In this document: positions 1 through 8,792 of the stretch, in pieces | How positions within the stretch are numbered: the first letter of the stretch is position 1 | Layout of the letters: each line of letters begins with the position of its first letter | Origin: Blastocatellia bacterium | GTDB lineage: Bacteria; Acidobacteriota; Blastocatellia; Pyrinomonadales; Pyrinomonadaceae | Assembly: GCA_003168335.1 (NCBI GenBank) | Contig: PMSM01000014.1 | Coordinates: forward strand, 310,001-374,000 | Reading direction: 5' to 3' | Length of the DNA stretch: 64,000 nucleotides | Notes under the pieces: model-generated | What the model was told of the DNA's origin: nothing | The model's database searches: none | What the model saw: only the letters and a program-made list of their open reading frames with translations | Position numbers and translations under genes: made by a program

Positions 1-1
1 C

Positions 2-274
2 GACCTGACTTTGCTGTTTGATTTGTCAGTGGCTGAGTCGGCAGTGCGCACTCGGCGTCGGGTGGCCAGCAAAACTACCGACCGTCTGGACAGCGAGGAC
101 GCCGGGTTTCACACCCGCGTGCGCAATGCTTATCTTGAGATCGCGAAATCCGAGCCGCGGCGTTTCCGCGTCATCGACGCCCGTGGCTCAGTCCAGGAAA
201 CGCACGCAACGGTCATGGATATCGTAATGCCGTGTCTTAAAGATCGCGGACTGATCGGGGAGCCGGGCCAGTAG
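2..274 (+). CDS. tmk: Thymidylate kinase, C-terminal part (gene enters from the left edge)
   Basis: Phosphorylates dTMP to dTDP in the cytoplasm. Only the last 90 codons are inside the window, and the frame is open from base 2. The visible part begins with the DLTLLFDL strand that follows the conserved proline of the family. It continues with a basic LID-like stretch (VRTRRR) and the typical tail in which R-F-R-V-I-D-A is followed by a helix. The stop lies 18 bases before the start of holB. A tmk-holB pair is a common replication gene order and supports the assignment. No start or Walker A motif can be seen because the N-terminus is outside the window. Confidence 0.88.
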   Translation, partial: DLTLLFDLSVAESAVRTRRRVASKTTDRLDSEDAGFHTRVRNAYLEIAKSEPRRFRVIDARGSVQETHATVMDIVMPCLKDRGLIGEPGQ

Positions 275-292
275 CCCCTCTTACTATTACCC

Positions 293-1333
293 ATGTTCTC
301 TAGACTCATCGGCAATGACGAAGTAAAGGAATCGCTGCGGCGCTTGATTGCCGGCGGGCGTCTACCCGGCTCGCTACTATTCACCGGCGAAGAAGGAATA
401 GGCAAAAAGCTTTTCGCGCTCGAGTTGGCTAAAGCCCTGAACTGCCGCCACCGGAACGGAATCGAAGCCTGCGACGAATGCTCCTCATGCAAGAGAATCT
501 CGCGATCGACGTTTCCGCCGTTCGGCAAAGACGACGACGACAAGGAAAGGATGATTTGGAGCGAACACGCTGACGTGGCCATGGTTCGCCCATACAAGCA
601 ACTTATCCGTGTGCCGCCGATGCGTGAGCTGGAACGCGAAGCCAACTTTCGGCCATTTGAGGGCGCTGCGCGCGTCTTTATCGTTGCGGATGCTGATTAC
701 ATGAATGATCCGGCGTCGAACGCTCTTCTCAAAACGCTGGAAGAGCCTCCGCCCACGTCTCACTTGATCCTGACCACGTCGAATCCCACATCGCTGTTGG
801 CAACTATTCGTTCGCGTTGTCAGATAATTCGGTTTGCGCCCATTGCCGCCGGCGAGGTCGAACAATTCCTGCTTGAGCAAGAACATCTGCCGGCCGAGGA
901 TGCACGGCTCCTGGCCCGCACGGCACAGGGCAGTATCGGCCGCGCCCTGTCCGGAGACGTCGAGACCTATCGCGAACGGCGCGAGAAGATGCTGGGAGTT
1001 CTGCGGGCGTTGACGCTCACCAACGATCGCGCGCAATTGTTGCGCTCAGCGGAAGAGTTGGCCGCGGTAAAGGATCGTCACGAGTACGAACAACGGCTTG
1101 ATGCGCTTGAGATTCTGATTCGGGATGCGTGGGCGCTGGCGCTGGGCCGGCCAGGCGGAACAATCGTGAATGGCGATTTGCTAACCGAGCTTCAACGGAT
1201 TGCCGCCGAGTTAAAGAGTGCACAAGCTGCTGCCTGGCTCAGTCAGATCGAAGAACTCCGCGGCACTCTGGAGGTCAATATCAATCGCAAGGTAGCCAGC
1301 GACGCGCTCCTCCTGACGATGGCCTCGACTTAG
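293..1333 (+). CDS. holB: DNA polymerase III delta-prime subunit
   Basis: AAA+ subunit of the clamp loader that helps place the beta clamp on DNA. The 346-residue protein has a Walker A-like motif (GEEGIGKK, about residues 32-39) and the family zinc module with Cys51, Cys60, Cys63 and Cys66. It also has the lid sequence NALLKTLEEPP and the sensor/SRC motif TIRSRCQ. Length and domain order are normal. It starts 18 bases after tmk and the two are probably cotranscribed. The convergent neighbour is ispG on the other strand, with a terminator hairpin between them. Confidence 0.94.
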   Translation: MFSRLIGNDEVKESLRRLIAGGRLPGSLLFTGEEGIGKKLFALELAKALNCRHRNGIEACDECSSCKRISRSTFPPFGKDDDDKERMIWSEHADVAMVRPYKQLIRVPPMRELEREANFRPFEGAARVFIVADADYMNDPASNALLKTLEEPPPTSHLILTTSNPTSLLATIRSRCQIIRFAPIAAGEVEQFLLEQEHLPAEDARLLARTAQGSIGRALSGDVETYRERREKMLGVLRALTLTNDRAQLLRSAEELAAVKDRHEYEQRLDALEILIRDAWALALGRPGGTIVNGDLLTELQRIAAELKSAQAAAWLSQIEELRGTLEVNINRKVASDALLLTMAST

Positions 1334-1345
1334 AACCGGTCCGCG

Positions 1346-1375
1346 CAAAATCAAAAGGCTGCCGGGCGGCAGCCT
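1346..1375 (-). terminator. Rho-independent terminator for ispG
   Basis: A perfect 8-bp stem (AGGCTGCC, 1356-1363, with GGCAGCCT, 1368-1375) closes a GGGC loop. Read on the minus strand it is followed by TTTTGATTTT, so it fits the end of ispG. On the plus strand no T-run follows, so it would serve holB poorly. Confidence 0.7.
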
Positions 1376-1402
1376 CAAACCCAATTGAGTTGTATTCTGC
1401 GT

Positions 1403-2509
1403 TCAAGTGATGGTCACCAATTCGTGACGCACGTCTGATTTGGCGGCTGCACCTTCAGCCAACAGTTTTTCGGTTTCTTTCACGAACGCTTCGACGATGT
1501 CTTCGCCGGATACCTTGCGCATGGGCACGCCGTCTTTGAAGATCATACCGACGCCGCGACCAAACGTGATGCCCAGCTGCGAATCGTGCGCTTCGCCCGG
1601 ACCATTGACCGCGCAACCCATGATCGACAGATGCAACGGCTCTTCAACATGAGCGAGGCGCCGTTCGATTTCAGTAACGATCTCGACAAAGTTATCAACA
1701 TCCAAACGTCCGCACGTGGGGCACGCCACGACCGTGACGCCGCGGGTGCGCAGCCCCAGCGACTTAACGATTTCCCAGGCCACGCGCACTTCCTCCTGCG
1801 GTTCCGCGGCCAGCGAAACGCGAATCGTGTCGCCGATCCCTTCGTGTAAGAGAATGCCCAGACCGATCGACGACTTAACCGTTCCGGTGAATGCGGTACC
1901 TGCCTCAGTCACACCGAGATGAAACGGATAGTCGACCTTTTCGGCGAGCAGGCGATAGGCGGCGACGGTCCGCTGCACGTCTGAAGCCTTCAGCGAGATG
2001 ATCGTCTCGGTGAAGCCGAGGTCCTCGAGAATCTGAATATGGCGCAGCGCCGATTCGACCATCGCTTCCGGCGTCGCCGTGCCGTACTTCTGCAGCAGAT
2101 CTTTTTCCAACGATCCACCGTTGACGCCAATGCGAATGGGGACGTTCTGGGCTTGCGCGGCGCGGACGACCTCAACGATTCGTTCGTGCTTGCCAATATT
2201 CCCCGGATTCAAACGCAGCTTGTCGATGCCGGCTTCCAGGGCCAGCAAAGCCAATTTGTAGTGAAAGTGGATGTCCGCGACGATCGGCACTTCGGGCACG
2301 CGCTTGCGAATCTCTTTGAGGGCGATAGCAGCGTCATTATCCGGCACCGCCAGGCGCACGATCTCACAGCCGGCGCTGACCATCTCTTCGATCTGAGCGA
2401 CGGTTGCATCTACATCCGCCGTGTCGGTCTTGGTCATCGACTGGATGGCGACGGGAGCGCCACCGCCGATTTGAACGTTCTTAACTTGTACTGCTTTGGA
2501 CTTTCTCAT
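1403..2509 (-). CDS. ispG: 4-hydroxy-3-methylbut-2-enyl diphosphate synthase (flavodoxin/ferredoxin)
   Basis: Penultimate enzyme of the MEP isoprenoid pathway: a [4Fe-4S] enzyme that reduces MEcPP to HMBPP. The 368-residue protein begins MRKSKAVQVKNVQIGGGAPV and carries the TIM-barrel motif IQSMTKTDTADVDAT. The C-terminal Fe-S domain has CPTCGR and GCAVNGPGE, which hold the cluster cysteines. Length is that of the short bacterial form, without the plant-type insert. It is the last gene of a minus-strand run that also contains dxr and uppS, which groups three isoprenoid enzymes in about 6.5 kb. The start is an ATG at 2509. Confidence 0.97.
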   Translation of the reverse strand: MRKSKAVQVKNVQIGGGAPVAIQSMTKTDTADVDATVAQIEEMVSAGCEIVRLAVPDNDAAIALKEIRKRVPEVPIVADIHFHYKLALLALEAGIDKLRLNPGNIGKHERIVEVVRAAQAQNVPIRIGVNGGSLEKDLLQKYGTATPEAMVESALRHIQILEDLGFTETIISLKASDVQRTVAAYRLLAEKVDYPFHLGVTEAGTAFTGTVKSSIGLGILLHEGIGDTIRVSLAAEPQEEVRVAWEIVKSLGLRTRGVTVVACPTCGRLDVDNFVEIVTEIERRLAHVEEPLHLSIMGCAVNGPGEAHDSQLGITFGRGVGMIFKDGVPMRKVSGEDIVEAFVKETEKLLAEGAAAKSDVRHELVTIT

Positions 2510-2523
2510 AATGAATAGGCGCC

Positions 2524-2588
2524 GTTTAGCGGCGGGCTACCGCCCGCCGGTCCCTGGTGAATTGACGGGCGGTAGCCCGCCTCTAAAC
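2524..2588. repeat. Dispersed palindrome, family A, copy 1
   Basis: An inverted repeat whose arms begin and end with GTTTAG...CTAAAC and contain GCGGGCTACCGCCCGCC. Each arm can form its own hairpin. A second copy lies at 8720-8788. It fills the gap between ispG and rseP. Confidence 0.85.
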
Positions 2589-2601
2589 GAGACAAACAAA
2601 C

Positions 2602-4032
2602 TTATTTCGTCGGCGTCGTTGCCGGAGTTGGCGATGCGGTTGCCGGCGGGTTGCTGTTACCGCCGCGCCAGATCGAAGCCTGCTTCAACAGATCGTTCGT
2701 GATCACGAAAACCATTAATAGGATGACCATGACAAAGCCCACTTGCTGAACCCGGTCGCGGACGATCGCCGATATCTTCATTCCCACCGTCGCCAGCAGG
2801 CCCTCGATCAATAACAGGAAGATCGCTCCGCCGTCCAGAACCGGAATCGGCAAGAGATTGAAGACTCCCAGGTTCAGACTCAGGAAACCCAGCATGGCAA
2901 AGACACCGGCCCAGCCCAAACGAATCGCTGAGGTCGAGGCAACTCGGTAGATTCCTATCGGCCCGGAAATTGTGTTCCGCACCGAGCGCTTGCCGGCGAA
3001 CAACTGCCCCATCGCTTTCCCGGTAACGCGAACGTATTCAAAATTCGTATCGACCGCAGTGCTCAACGCTCCCGCGATACCCACTCTTTGATATGGAATT
3101 TCTTCGTCCGGCGAAAACCCCAGGCGTTCCTTGCCATCGCTCAAACGTCTGGGAGTTGCCGTAATATCTACCGGACTGCCTTTACGCTCCACGCGCAGGG
3201 TGATTGGCTGCCCCTTATGCTCCCGAATGAGTTGCGTTACCTGCTCTGCACTCTTCACGGATTCGCCGTTAACGGCGACGATGCGGTCCTCAACCTGTAA
3301 GCCGGCTTCGGCTGCCGGCGTATTCGGCTCGACAGCTCGCACTACAATCGGGACCGCACCATAGTCGGGAAGAAAATCCAGGAAGCCGGCCGTCTCTCCC
3401 TCTTCAGTGTGCGGTGTCGGTTTGATAGTCAGCTTGATTCGTTGCCCGTTTCGCTCAACCTCGACCGGGATTGGCTGACCCGGTGACAACAACGCATCGT
3501 CGGCGATGGTTCGCCATTTGGGATTTTCGTTACCGTCGAAAACGACGATGCGATCACCCGGCTGCAGGCCAGCCGCTTGCGCCGCTCCACCGTTTTGGAC
3601 CTCTCTGACAACCGGTGGGGGACTTATCTGCACGCCATAAATCATCGCGCCCACAAAAGGAATCGACAGCGCCAACACGATATTCATTGCCGGCCCGGCG
3701 AGGGCAACCAGGATTCGTTGCCACCGCGGCCGCAGATCGAATCTTTCTTTTGCGGGGATGTCTGAGGCGCCCTCGCCTTCGATCGGCGAGTTTGATTCGT
3801 CGCCACCCAGCTTCACGTAACCACCGAGTGGGATCAGAGAGATGCGATAATCGGTCGTCCCGAACTTGTGGCCATGCAGTCTCGGTCCAAACCCGAACGA
3901 GAAAGTCTCAACCCGGATTTTCAAGAGCTTGGCAACTATGAAGTGGCCAAACTCGTGTAGCGTGACTGCCGCACCGAGAATGAAGATGAAGGCGAGAATG
4001 CTTATGACAGTTGGATTCTGAAATATACCCAT
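2602..4032 (-). CDS. rseP: RIP metalloprotease RseP (site-2 protease)
   Basis: Inner-membrane zinc protease that cuts anti-sigma factors and signal-peptide remnants within the bilayer. HEFGH at residues 26-30 lies in the first membrane helix, and the second zinc/LDG motif is NLLPIPVLDGG near the C-terminus. Two PDZ domains lie between (each with a GLQPGDRI or GLQVEDRI-type sequence). The ATG at 4032 gives MGIFQNP and the expected short N-terminus. A GTG at 4053 with GAGGAG just before it is an alternative. At 476 residues the size is normal, and the tail is Thr/Pro/Ala-rich. The dxr-rseP order is widely conserved. Confidence 0.95.
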   Translation of the reverse strand: MGIFQNPTVISILAFIFILGAAVTLHEFGHFIVAKLLKIRVETFSFGFGPRLHGHKFGTTDYRISLIPLGGYVKLGGDESNSPIEGEGASDIPAKERFDLRPRWQRILVALAGPAMNIVLALSIPFVGAMIYGVQISPPPVVREVQNGGAAQAAGLQPGDRIVVFDGNENPKWRTIADDALLSPGQPIPVEVERNGQRIKLTIKPTPHTEEGETAGFLDFLPDYGAVPIVVRAVEPNTPAAEAGLQVEDRIVAVNGESVKSAEQVTQLIREHKGQPITLRVERKGSPVDITATPRRLSDGKERLGFSPDEEIPYQRVGIAGALSTAVDTNFEYVRVTGKAMGQLFAGKRSVRNTISGPIGIYRVASTSAIRLGWAGVFAMLGFLSLNLGVFNLLPIPVLDGGAIFLLLIEGLLATVGMKISAIVRDRVQQVGFVMVILLMVFVITNDLLKQASIWRGGNSNPPATASPTPATTPTK

Positions 4033-4201
4033 CGCTGATTCGACTGACAACACTCCTCACAAGCCTGATTTGCACCACAATTTCCAGTGCTTGCAACCGA
4101 TCCGACCGCTTACCTGACCGAGTTTACGTGGCCCCTGGGGGCAGGGTCAAACAGGTAGGCTATTTAGTCGTGCCCTCTTTTGAGAGATTGCTTTGCCAAG
4201 T

Positions 4202-4280
4202 CGAAACGATCCACGAAAATACACGAAGCGGAACCGGTTTGTGTTCGTGGCATTTCGTGTGATTTCGTGGATCGTTTTCG
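4202..4280. repeat. Dispersed palindrome, family B, copy 1
   Basis: Arms CGAAACGATCCACGAAAA and TTTCGTGGATCGTTTTCG with internal ACACGAA/TTCGTGT repeats. Other copies lie at 30547-30612 and 53339-53417. It occupies the gap of about 280 bases between rseP and dxr, where I see no gene. Confidence 0.85.
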
Positions 4281-4312
4281 TCTAAGCGGAAACAAAGCAC
4301 GAAACCAGACAG

Positions 4313-5515
4313 TCAAGCGACCCCTGTAACCCGAACCTCTCGCGAGCGTTGCGTAATTGCGGCCTGGGCGGCCACGCGGGCTGATCGATCCGCATCGATA
4401 ACCGCATGAAGATCCTTTAGGTCGGCGACGTCATGTTCGTCCATCACACTTTCGATGACCCGCGGAATGTCAGGGAAAGAAATCCGTTCATCGATGAACG
4501 CCTGCACAGCCTCCTCATTGGCAGCATTCATCGTCGCCGGTAGAGTGCCGCCGGTCCGCAGGGCACGATAGGCGAGCGAGATGCAGGGGAAGCGTTCAAG
4601 ATCAGGCTCTTCAAAGTGCAACGAAGAAAGTCGCGCCAGATCGAGCGGGGCCAGATCCGAAGGATAGCGCTCTGGATAAGTCAGCGCGTATTGAATCGCG
4701 TGGCGCATATCTGTAACGCCCATCTGAGCGATAACTGAGCCATCCACCATTTCGATCATCGAGTGAATGATGGATTCGGGATGTACGACGATGCTGATTT
4801 CGTCGGCGCCAAAGCCAAACAGCCAGTGGGCTTCGATCACTTCCAGCCCTTTGTTCATCAAGGTAGCGGAATCAATTGTGATCTTCGCGCCCATGTTCCA
4901 GGTGGGGTGCTGCAGAGCTTCGGCCACGGTAGCGGCTTGAATTGCAGCTTTATCGCGGGTGCGAAACGGGCCGCCCGAGGCCGTCAAAATAATCCGCCGC
5001 ACCTCGGATCGCTGCTCGCCGCGCAGACATTGATGCAAGGCGTTGTGTTCCGAATCGACCGGCAACAGTTCCGCGCCGGACTTCTCAGCTGCGCGCGTCA
5101 TTAACTCGCCGGCCATCACCAGAGTTTCTTTGTTGGCCAGGGCGACGCGCTTGCCTGCTTCCAGGGCCCGCAACGTCGGCACGAAGCCGACCGCGCCCAC
5201 TGTGGCCGAAACTACGCAATCGGCATTCGGATGCGTAGCGACTTCGACCAGCCCGGCCTCACCAGTGACCAGACGCGGGACTGAGACGCCACGTTTGTGG
5301 AGCTCGGCTTTGAGTTGGGCAGTGACTTTTTCGTTTTCGACTGAGACCAGGTCCGGCTGATGGCGGGCAATCTGGTCGGCGAGTTTCGCAACATTACGTC
5401 CGGCGCCGAGCGCTACCACGCGAAACTTCTCCGGACCGAGCGATTCAAGGACGCGGAACGTGTTGCATCCAATCGAACCGGTCGAACCTAAGATGGCGAC
5501 GCCGCGTGCTGGCAT
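4313..5515 (-). CDS. dxr: 1-deoxy-D-xylulose 5-phosphate reductoisomerase
   Basis: Second step of the MEP pathway: NADPH-dependent conversion of DXP to MEP. The 400-residue protein starts MPARGVAILGSTGSIG, so the NADPH-binding loop lies at the very N-terminus as expected. The catalytic metal-site sequences (LLPVDSEHNA, SATLMNKGLEVIEAHWLF) and the conserved IHSMIEMVDGS are present. An upstream in-frame start at 5593 would overlap the preceding gene by 68 bases and adds non-homologous sequence, so the ATG at 5515 is chosen. It follows the Coa1-like gene by 10 bases. Confidence 0.96.
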   Translation of the reverse strand: MPARGVAILGSTGSIGCNTFRVLESLGPEKFRVVALGAGRNVAKLADQIARHQPDLVSVENEKVTAQLKAELHKRGVSVPRLVTGEAGLVEVATHPNADCVVSATVGAVGFVPTLRALEAGKRVALANKETLVMAGELMTRAAEKSGAELLPVDSEHNALHQCLRGEQRSEVRRIILTASGGPFRTRDKAAIQAATVAEALQHPTWNMGAKITIDSATLMNKGLEVIEAHWLFGFGADEISIVVHPESIIHSMIEMVDGSVIAQMGVTDMRHAIQYALTYPERYPSDLAPLDLARLSSLHFEEPDLERFPCISLAYRALRTGGTLPATMNAANEEAVQAFIDERISFPDIPRVIESVMDEHDVADLKDLHAVIDADRSARVAAQAAITQRSREVRVTGVA

Positions 5516-5525
5516 AGGGTTGAAT

Positions 5526-5948
5526 TCAATTCGCAGGTGGTGTTGGTGTCGCGGCCGGTTCGTAGCCGCGCAGTAAATCGACCGTCTGGCCATCCCGGTT
5601 ATAGGTCGCCCCCGTTACTCGCCATGATCGATTGTTGCGGTAAGAGAGATTGACCGTAGCATTCACGTCGCGTTTCTCGCCGATGACTTTCAGATTCAGG
5701 GTCGCTTCACCATCGGTGTTCTGTACGTTGACGTTGCCGGTGACAAATGAACCGAAGTCTTTCACCTCGCCAATGTCGCTCTTCAAAATCTCGTTCTGAC
5801 GCAGAAAAGTCCGCGCTGTCTCTGCGGCTTCGCTGGTTCCAATCGTGTGAAACACGAACCAGAAAATGCCGCCAACGAATAGGGCCACTATGAGGCCGAG
5901 GACGGCCAGGATACCGCCGATGATTAGGATTATCTTCTTTGTGCTCAT
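5526..5948 (-). CDS. Single-pass membrane protein resembling Coa1/Tim21-domain proteins
   Basis: A 140-residue protein with a very hydrophobic N-terminal helix (about residues 4-32). A soluble domain follows, containing A-R-T-F-L-R-Q-N, then a GNVNVQNTDGEATLNLKVIG strand pair and RSWRVTGATYN. This layout resembles bacterial members of the cytochrome oxidase assembly Coa1 family, but identification from sequence reading alone is tentative. The tail is Pro/Thr-rich. An ATG at 5948 is preferred over a TTG at 5960. It sits between cdsA (12-base gap) and dxr, probably in one operon. The role is unknown. Confidence 0.6.
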   Translation of the reverse strand: MSTKKIILIIGGILAVLGLIVALFVGGIFWFVFHTIGTSEAAETARTFLRQNEILKSDIGEVKDFGSFVTGNVNVQNTDGEATLNLKVIGEKRDVNATVNLSYRNNRSWRVTGATYNRDGQTVDLLRGYEPAATPTPPAN

Positions 5949-5960
5949 CCTGGTGCTCAA

Positions 5961-6845
5961 CTAAGAGTTGAAATACAACCTGGCAAAATAGTAGATGACC
6001 GGCGCATTGAACAGCAAGCTGTCAATTCGATCCAGTACGCCGCCATGACCGGGAAGAATTTTGGCGGTGTCTTTCGCGCCCGCACTCCGTTTGAGAGCGC
6101 TCTCAGTCAGGTCACCGATCACCCCGATGACGTTCATCACCGCCGCCAGCGCCAGGGCAAACCTCGTCGGAAGTTCGGGGAAAAACCAGTAATGAGCGCC
6201 GGCGGCGACCAGCAAACTCGCCAGCATTCCCGCCACTGCGCCTTCCCAGGTCTTCCCGGGACTTACGCTGGGCGCCAGTTTGTGCTTGCCAAAAGCTCTC
6301 CCGCCATAATAGGCGGCCGAATCCGACCCCATAATGACGAGAAAGAAAAACGAAAGCAGATGTTTGGAAAGCTGCGGGGCGAAACCTACTCGCAACGCGA
6401 CCAGATGTCCGCCGAGCAACACAATGTACATCACCCCGAGGACCGTAACCCCAGCCGACGTGATCATTCTGTCGAACGGCGCACCGCGCAACATAGCGGC
6501 CACGAGCGATCCGATGGTCAGCAGGATCAGGATGATCTGAATCATCAGGAGATCCAAAAACCCCGGCCGGGCAAAATAGAAGACCGTCAAGAGCGCGGCC
6601 GCGCTCAGGAACATGGCGGCGGCGTCGGCGCGAATTTGTTGTTTGCGCGCCAACAACCAGAATTCGACCAGCGCGGCCACCATCGCTGCGCCGGTCAGCA
6701 CCACAAACAAGAGAGCCAGCTTGGGAAAGATGATCGAAACCACGAGAATCGGTAGCAGAACCGCAGCGGTTAATACCCGCGCCACCGCCGGCGGAAGACT
6801 TGCGAGAATGGATTTCGGTTTTGGTGCTGGTGGTTTAGTTTTCAA
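5961..6845 (-). CDS. cdsA: Phosphatidate cytidylyltransferase (CDP-diglyceride synthase)
   Basis: Makes CDP-diacylglycerol from phosphatidate and CTP for phospholipid synthesis. It is an integral membrane protein with about eight hydrophobic segments. The C-terminal signature is present: SPGKTWEGAVAGM, GDLTESALKRSAGAKDTAKI and LPGHGGVLDRIDSLLF (about residues 195-275). The only start giving the full N-terminus is a TTG at 6845, without a strong ribosome site, so the exact start is uncertain. The uppS-cdsA-dxr-rseP order is the classic envelope/isoprenoid cluster. Confidence 0.95.
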   Translation of the reverse strand: MKTKPPAPKPKSILASLPPAVARVLTAAVLLPILVVSIIFPKLALLFVVLTGAAMVAALVEFWLLARKQQIRADAAAMFLSAAALLTVFYFARPGFLDLLMIQIILILLTIGSLVAAMLRGAPFDRMITSAGVTVLGVMYIVLLGGHLVALRVGFAPQLSKHLLSFFFLVIMGSDSAAYYGGRAFGKHKLAPSVSPGKTWEGAVAGMLASLLVAAGAHYWFFPELPTRFALALAAVMNVIGVIGDLTESALKRSAGAKDTAKILPGHGGVLDRIDSLLFNAPVIYYFARLYFNS

Positions 6846-6914
6846 GGTTTGGCCGGTTAGGAATTTCTATCGATCGAGTGAAAACAACCTTGCGCGCTGA
6901 TAGGTCAATCTAAA

Positions 6915-7036
6915 ATCTCATTAGCACCGCACTTCAGGGCGGCGATTAGGCGACTACGATTTGACACCAACCGTTTCAACGGTCCAGGAAACAATGACCT
7001 TTGTAAACACCTGGATAAGCCAGGTGCTAATGAGAT
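6915..7036. repeat. Palindromic element with 14-bp perfect terminal inverted repeats
   Basis: ATCTCATTAGCACC at 6915-6928 is exactly inverted at 7023-7036. The 122-base element contains a CCGTTTCAACGG palindrome and an ACACCTGGATAAGCCAGGTG hairpin. It separates cdsA from uppS. The CCGTTTCAACGG core recurs at 59584-59622. Confidence 0.75.
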
Positions 7037-7044
7037 CATGACCG

Positions 7045-7836
7045 CTATTTCGCATTCGCGACCAGCTTTAGCCCGCCAAAGCGCCGGCTCCGTTGCTGGT
7101 AATCGACTACAGCCTCGAGCAGATGCACTCGACGAAAGTCAGGCCAGAGCGTTTCGGTCACATAGATCTCAGCGTAAGCGCTCTGCCAAAGCAGAAAATT
7201 GGAAATTCTCAATTCACCACTGGTGCGTACCAGCAGGTCAAGCTCGGGCAAGCTACGCGTGTAAAGTTCTCGCTCAACATCCTCTTCACTCAACTCATCG
7301 GCTGACTTGCCTTCCGCCTGAAGTTTTCGCATCGCCGCGCGACAAGCATCGACAATTTCGGCGCGCCCACCGTAGTTTAAGGCCACACTCAACACCATGC
7401 CGGTGTTCGACGCCGTGCGTTCAGAAGCCCGCGCGATCTCGCTCCTGACAGTCGACGCCAGGGCCTCAATCCGACCGATCGTTTGAAAGCGAATATTCTG
7501 ACGATTGATCTCGTCCAGTTCTAATCGCAGATACTTCCTGAGCATGCGCATCAGGGCATCGACTTCATAGCGAGGACGCTTCCAGTTTTCAGTCGAGAAG
7601 GCGTATAGCGTCAGTGCGCCCAGTCCCAGCCGGGCACCGGTATCAACCACGGCGCGGACCGCTTCCACGCCGGCGCGATGGCCCGCAATCCGAGGCTGAC
7701 CGCGTTGCGCCGCCCAACGTCCATTCCCGTCCATGATGATGGCGAGGTGACGAGGCAGGCGATCCCAGTCAACGGAGGTCAGCAGACGCTCGTCGGCACT
7801 GCCTGGGGATACGACTTCTGCGAAATCAGTAAGCAC
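7045..7836 (-). CDS. uppS: Isoprenyl transferase (undecaprenyl diphosphate synthase)
   Basis: Condenses isopentenyl diphosphate units into the C55 carrier used for peptidoglycan and other envelope polymers. The motif HLAIIMDGNGRWA carries the catalytic Asp36, followed by GHRAGVEAVR. The C-terminal signature is DLLVRTSGELRISNFLLWQSAYAE, broken here by the conserved RTSGE core. At 263 residues the size is typical. The start is a GTG at 7836 with a weak ribosome site, so the first 20 or so residues are less certain. Confidence 0.95.
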   Translation of the reverse strand: MLTDFAEVVSPGSADERLLTSVDWDRLPRHLAIIMDGNGRWAAQRGQPRIAGHRAGVEAVRAVVDTGARLGLGALTLYAFSTENWKRPRYEVDALMRMLRKYLRLELDEINRQNIRFQTIGRIEALASTVRSEIARASERTASNTGMVLSVALNYGGRAEIVDACRAAMRKLQAEGKSADELSEEDVERELYTRSLPELDLLVRTSGELRISNFLLWQSAYAEIYVTETLWPDFRRVHLLEAVVDYQQRSRRFGGLKLVANAK

Positions 7837-7907
7837 TGTCTTTATTACTAAACCTTTAGGCTTTCAACCTGTGGGCCGTTTCATTCTTACTGCAACGGTG
7901 AGCACTG

Positions 7908-8660
7908 TCAATCATACTGCACCCTCTGCAATGTCAGACCACAGGCGGGTGCGGTTGCGCCGACCAGCTTGCGGTCCCCTTCCCGGATCGCGCAAGCGAC
8001 AGTCTCCGTTGCAATCTCGCCGCGGCCGACGGCCAACAGCGTGCCAACTATCGAGCGCACCATATAGCGCAGGAAACCATTCGCGGTAATAGTGAGTTCA
8101 ACCAGATGGCAAAGACCGCGCCCATCCCAGCCGTCGTCGATGTCCAACTGTGTAATCCTTCGGACGCGCGATTCAGCGTCCGATTGCGCGGCCGAAAAAC
8201 CCGTCCAATCGTGCTCGCCGATGAAGATTCGGGCACACTCGCGCACCCGCTGGAGATCGAGTGGCCGCGTTTCGTGATGCGCAAAGCGGGTCCAGAAGGG
8301 CGACATTACCGGGCCGTGAACCAGGCGATAGACGTATGTCTTGCTAACCGCTGAATAGCGCGCGTGAAAATCATCGGGAGCAATCTCGGTAAACAGCACG
8401 CGCACGTCGCGCGCCAGATTTCCGTTGATTGCGTTACGGAGTTTATCAGCGGTTATCTCGCGTTGGAGTTGGACGCTGGCAACTTGTCCTTCGGCGTGGA
8501 CGCCGGCATCGGTCCGACCTGATCCGTGAACCATGACCTCGCGGTCATCCAGCAGCGACAGGACGCGCATCAGTTCGCCCTGGACCGTGCGCAGGCCGTC
8601 CTGTGTCTGCCAGCCGTGAAAGTCAGTGCCGTCGTATTGAATCAGCAATTTGAAGTTCAT
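7908..8660 (-). CDS. truA: tRNA pseudouridine(38-40) synthase
   Basis: Isomerises uridines in the anticodon arm of many tRNAs. The 250-residue protein begins MNFKLLIQYDGTDFHGWQ. GSGRTDAGVHA carries the catalytic Asp51, and the C-terminal half has FLRYMVRSIVGTL. Length and motifs are standard. The ATG at 8660 is clear. The gene lies about 70 bases upstream of uppS with no obvious terminator between. Confidence 0.96.
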   Translation of the reverse strand: MNFKLLIQYDGTDFHGWQTQDGLRTVQGELMRVLSLLDDREVMVHGSGRTDAGVHAEGQVASVQLQREITADKLRNAINGNLARDVRVLFTEIAPDDFHARYSAVSKTYVYRLVHGPVMSPFWTRFAHHETRPLDLQRVRECARIFIGEHDWTGFSAAQSDAESRVRRITQLDIDDGWDGRGLCHLVELTITANGFLRYMVRSIVGTLLAVGRGEIATETVACAIREGDRKLVGATAPACGLTLQRVQYD

Positions 8661-8719
8661 CGGAACCGATCTTACTGTGCGTCTTGGAATCCTGCTCGCG
8701 GTTTACCAACTTAGTTTGA

Positions 8720-8788
8720 GTTTAGAGGCGGGCTACCGCCCGCCCGTTTCTTGAGCGTGATTGGGCGGACGGTAGCCCGCCTCTAAAC
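8720..8788. repeat. Dispersed palindrome, family A, copy 2
   Basis: Same sequence family as 2524-2588: GTTTAGAGGCGGGCTACC on the left and GGTAGCCCGCCTCTAAAC on the right, with inner self-complementary GCGGGC/GCCCGC. It fills the gap between pyrE and truA. Confidence 0.85.
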
Positions 8789-8792
8789 CAGG

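Noticed and set aside
6045-6755. 236-codon plus-strand frame opposite cdsA
   Set aside because: Lies wholly antisense to a clearly real gene; Gln/His/Arg-rich composition typical of a shadow frame.
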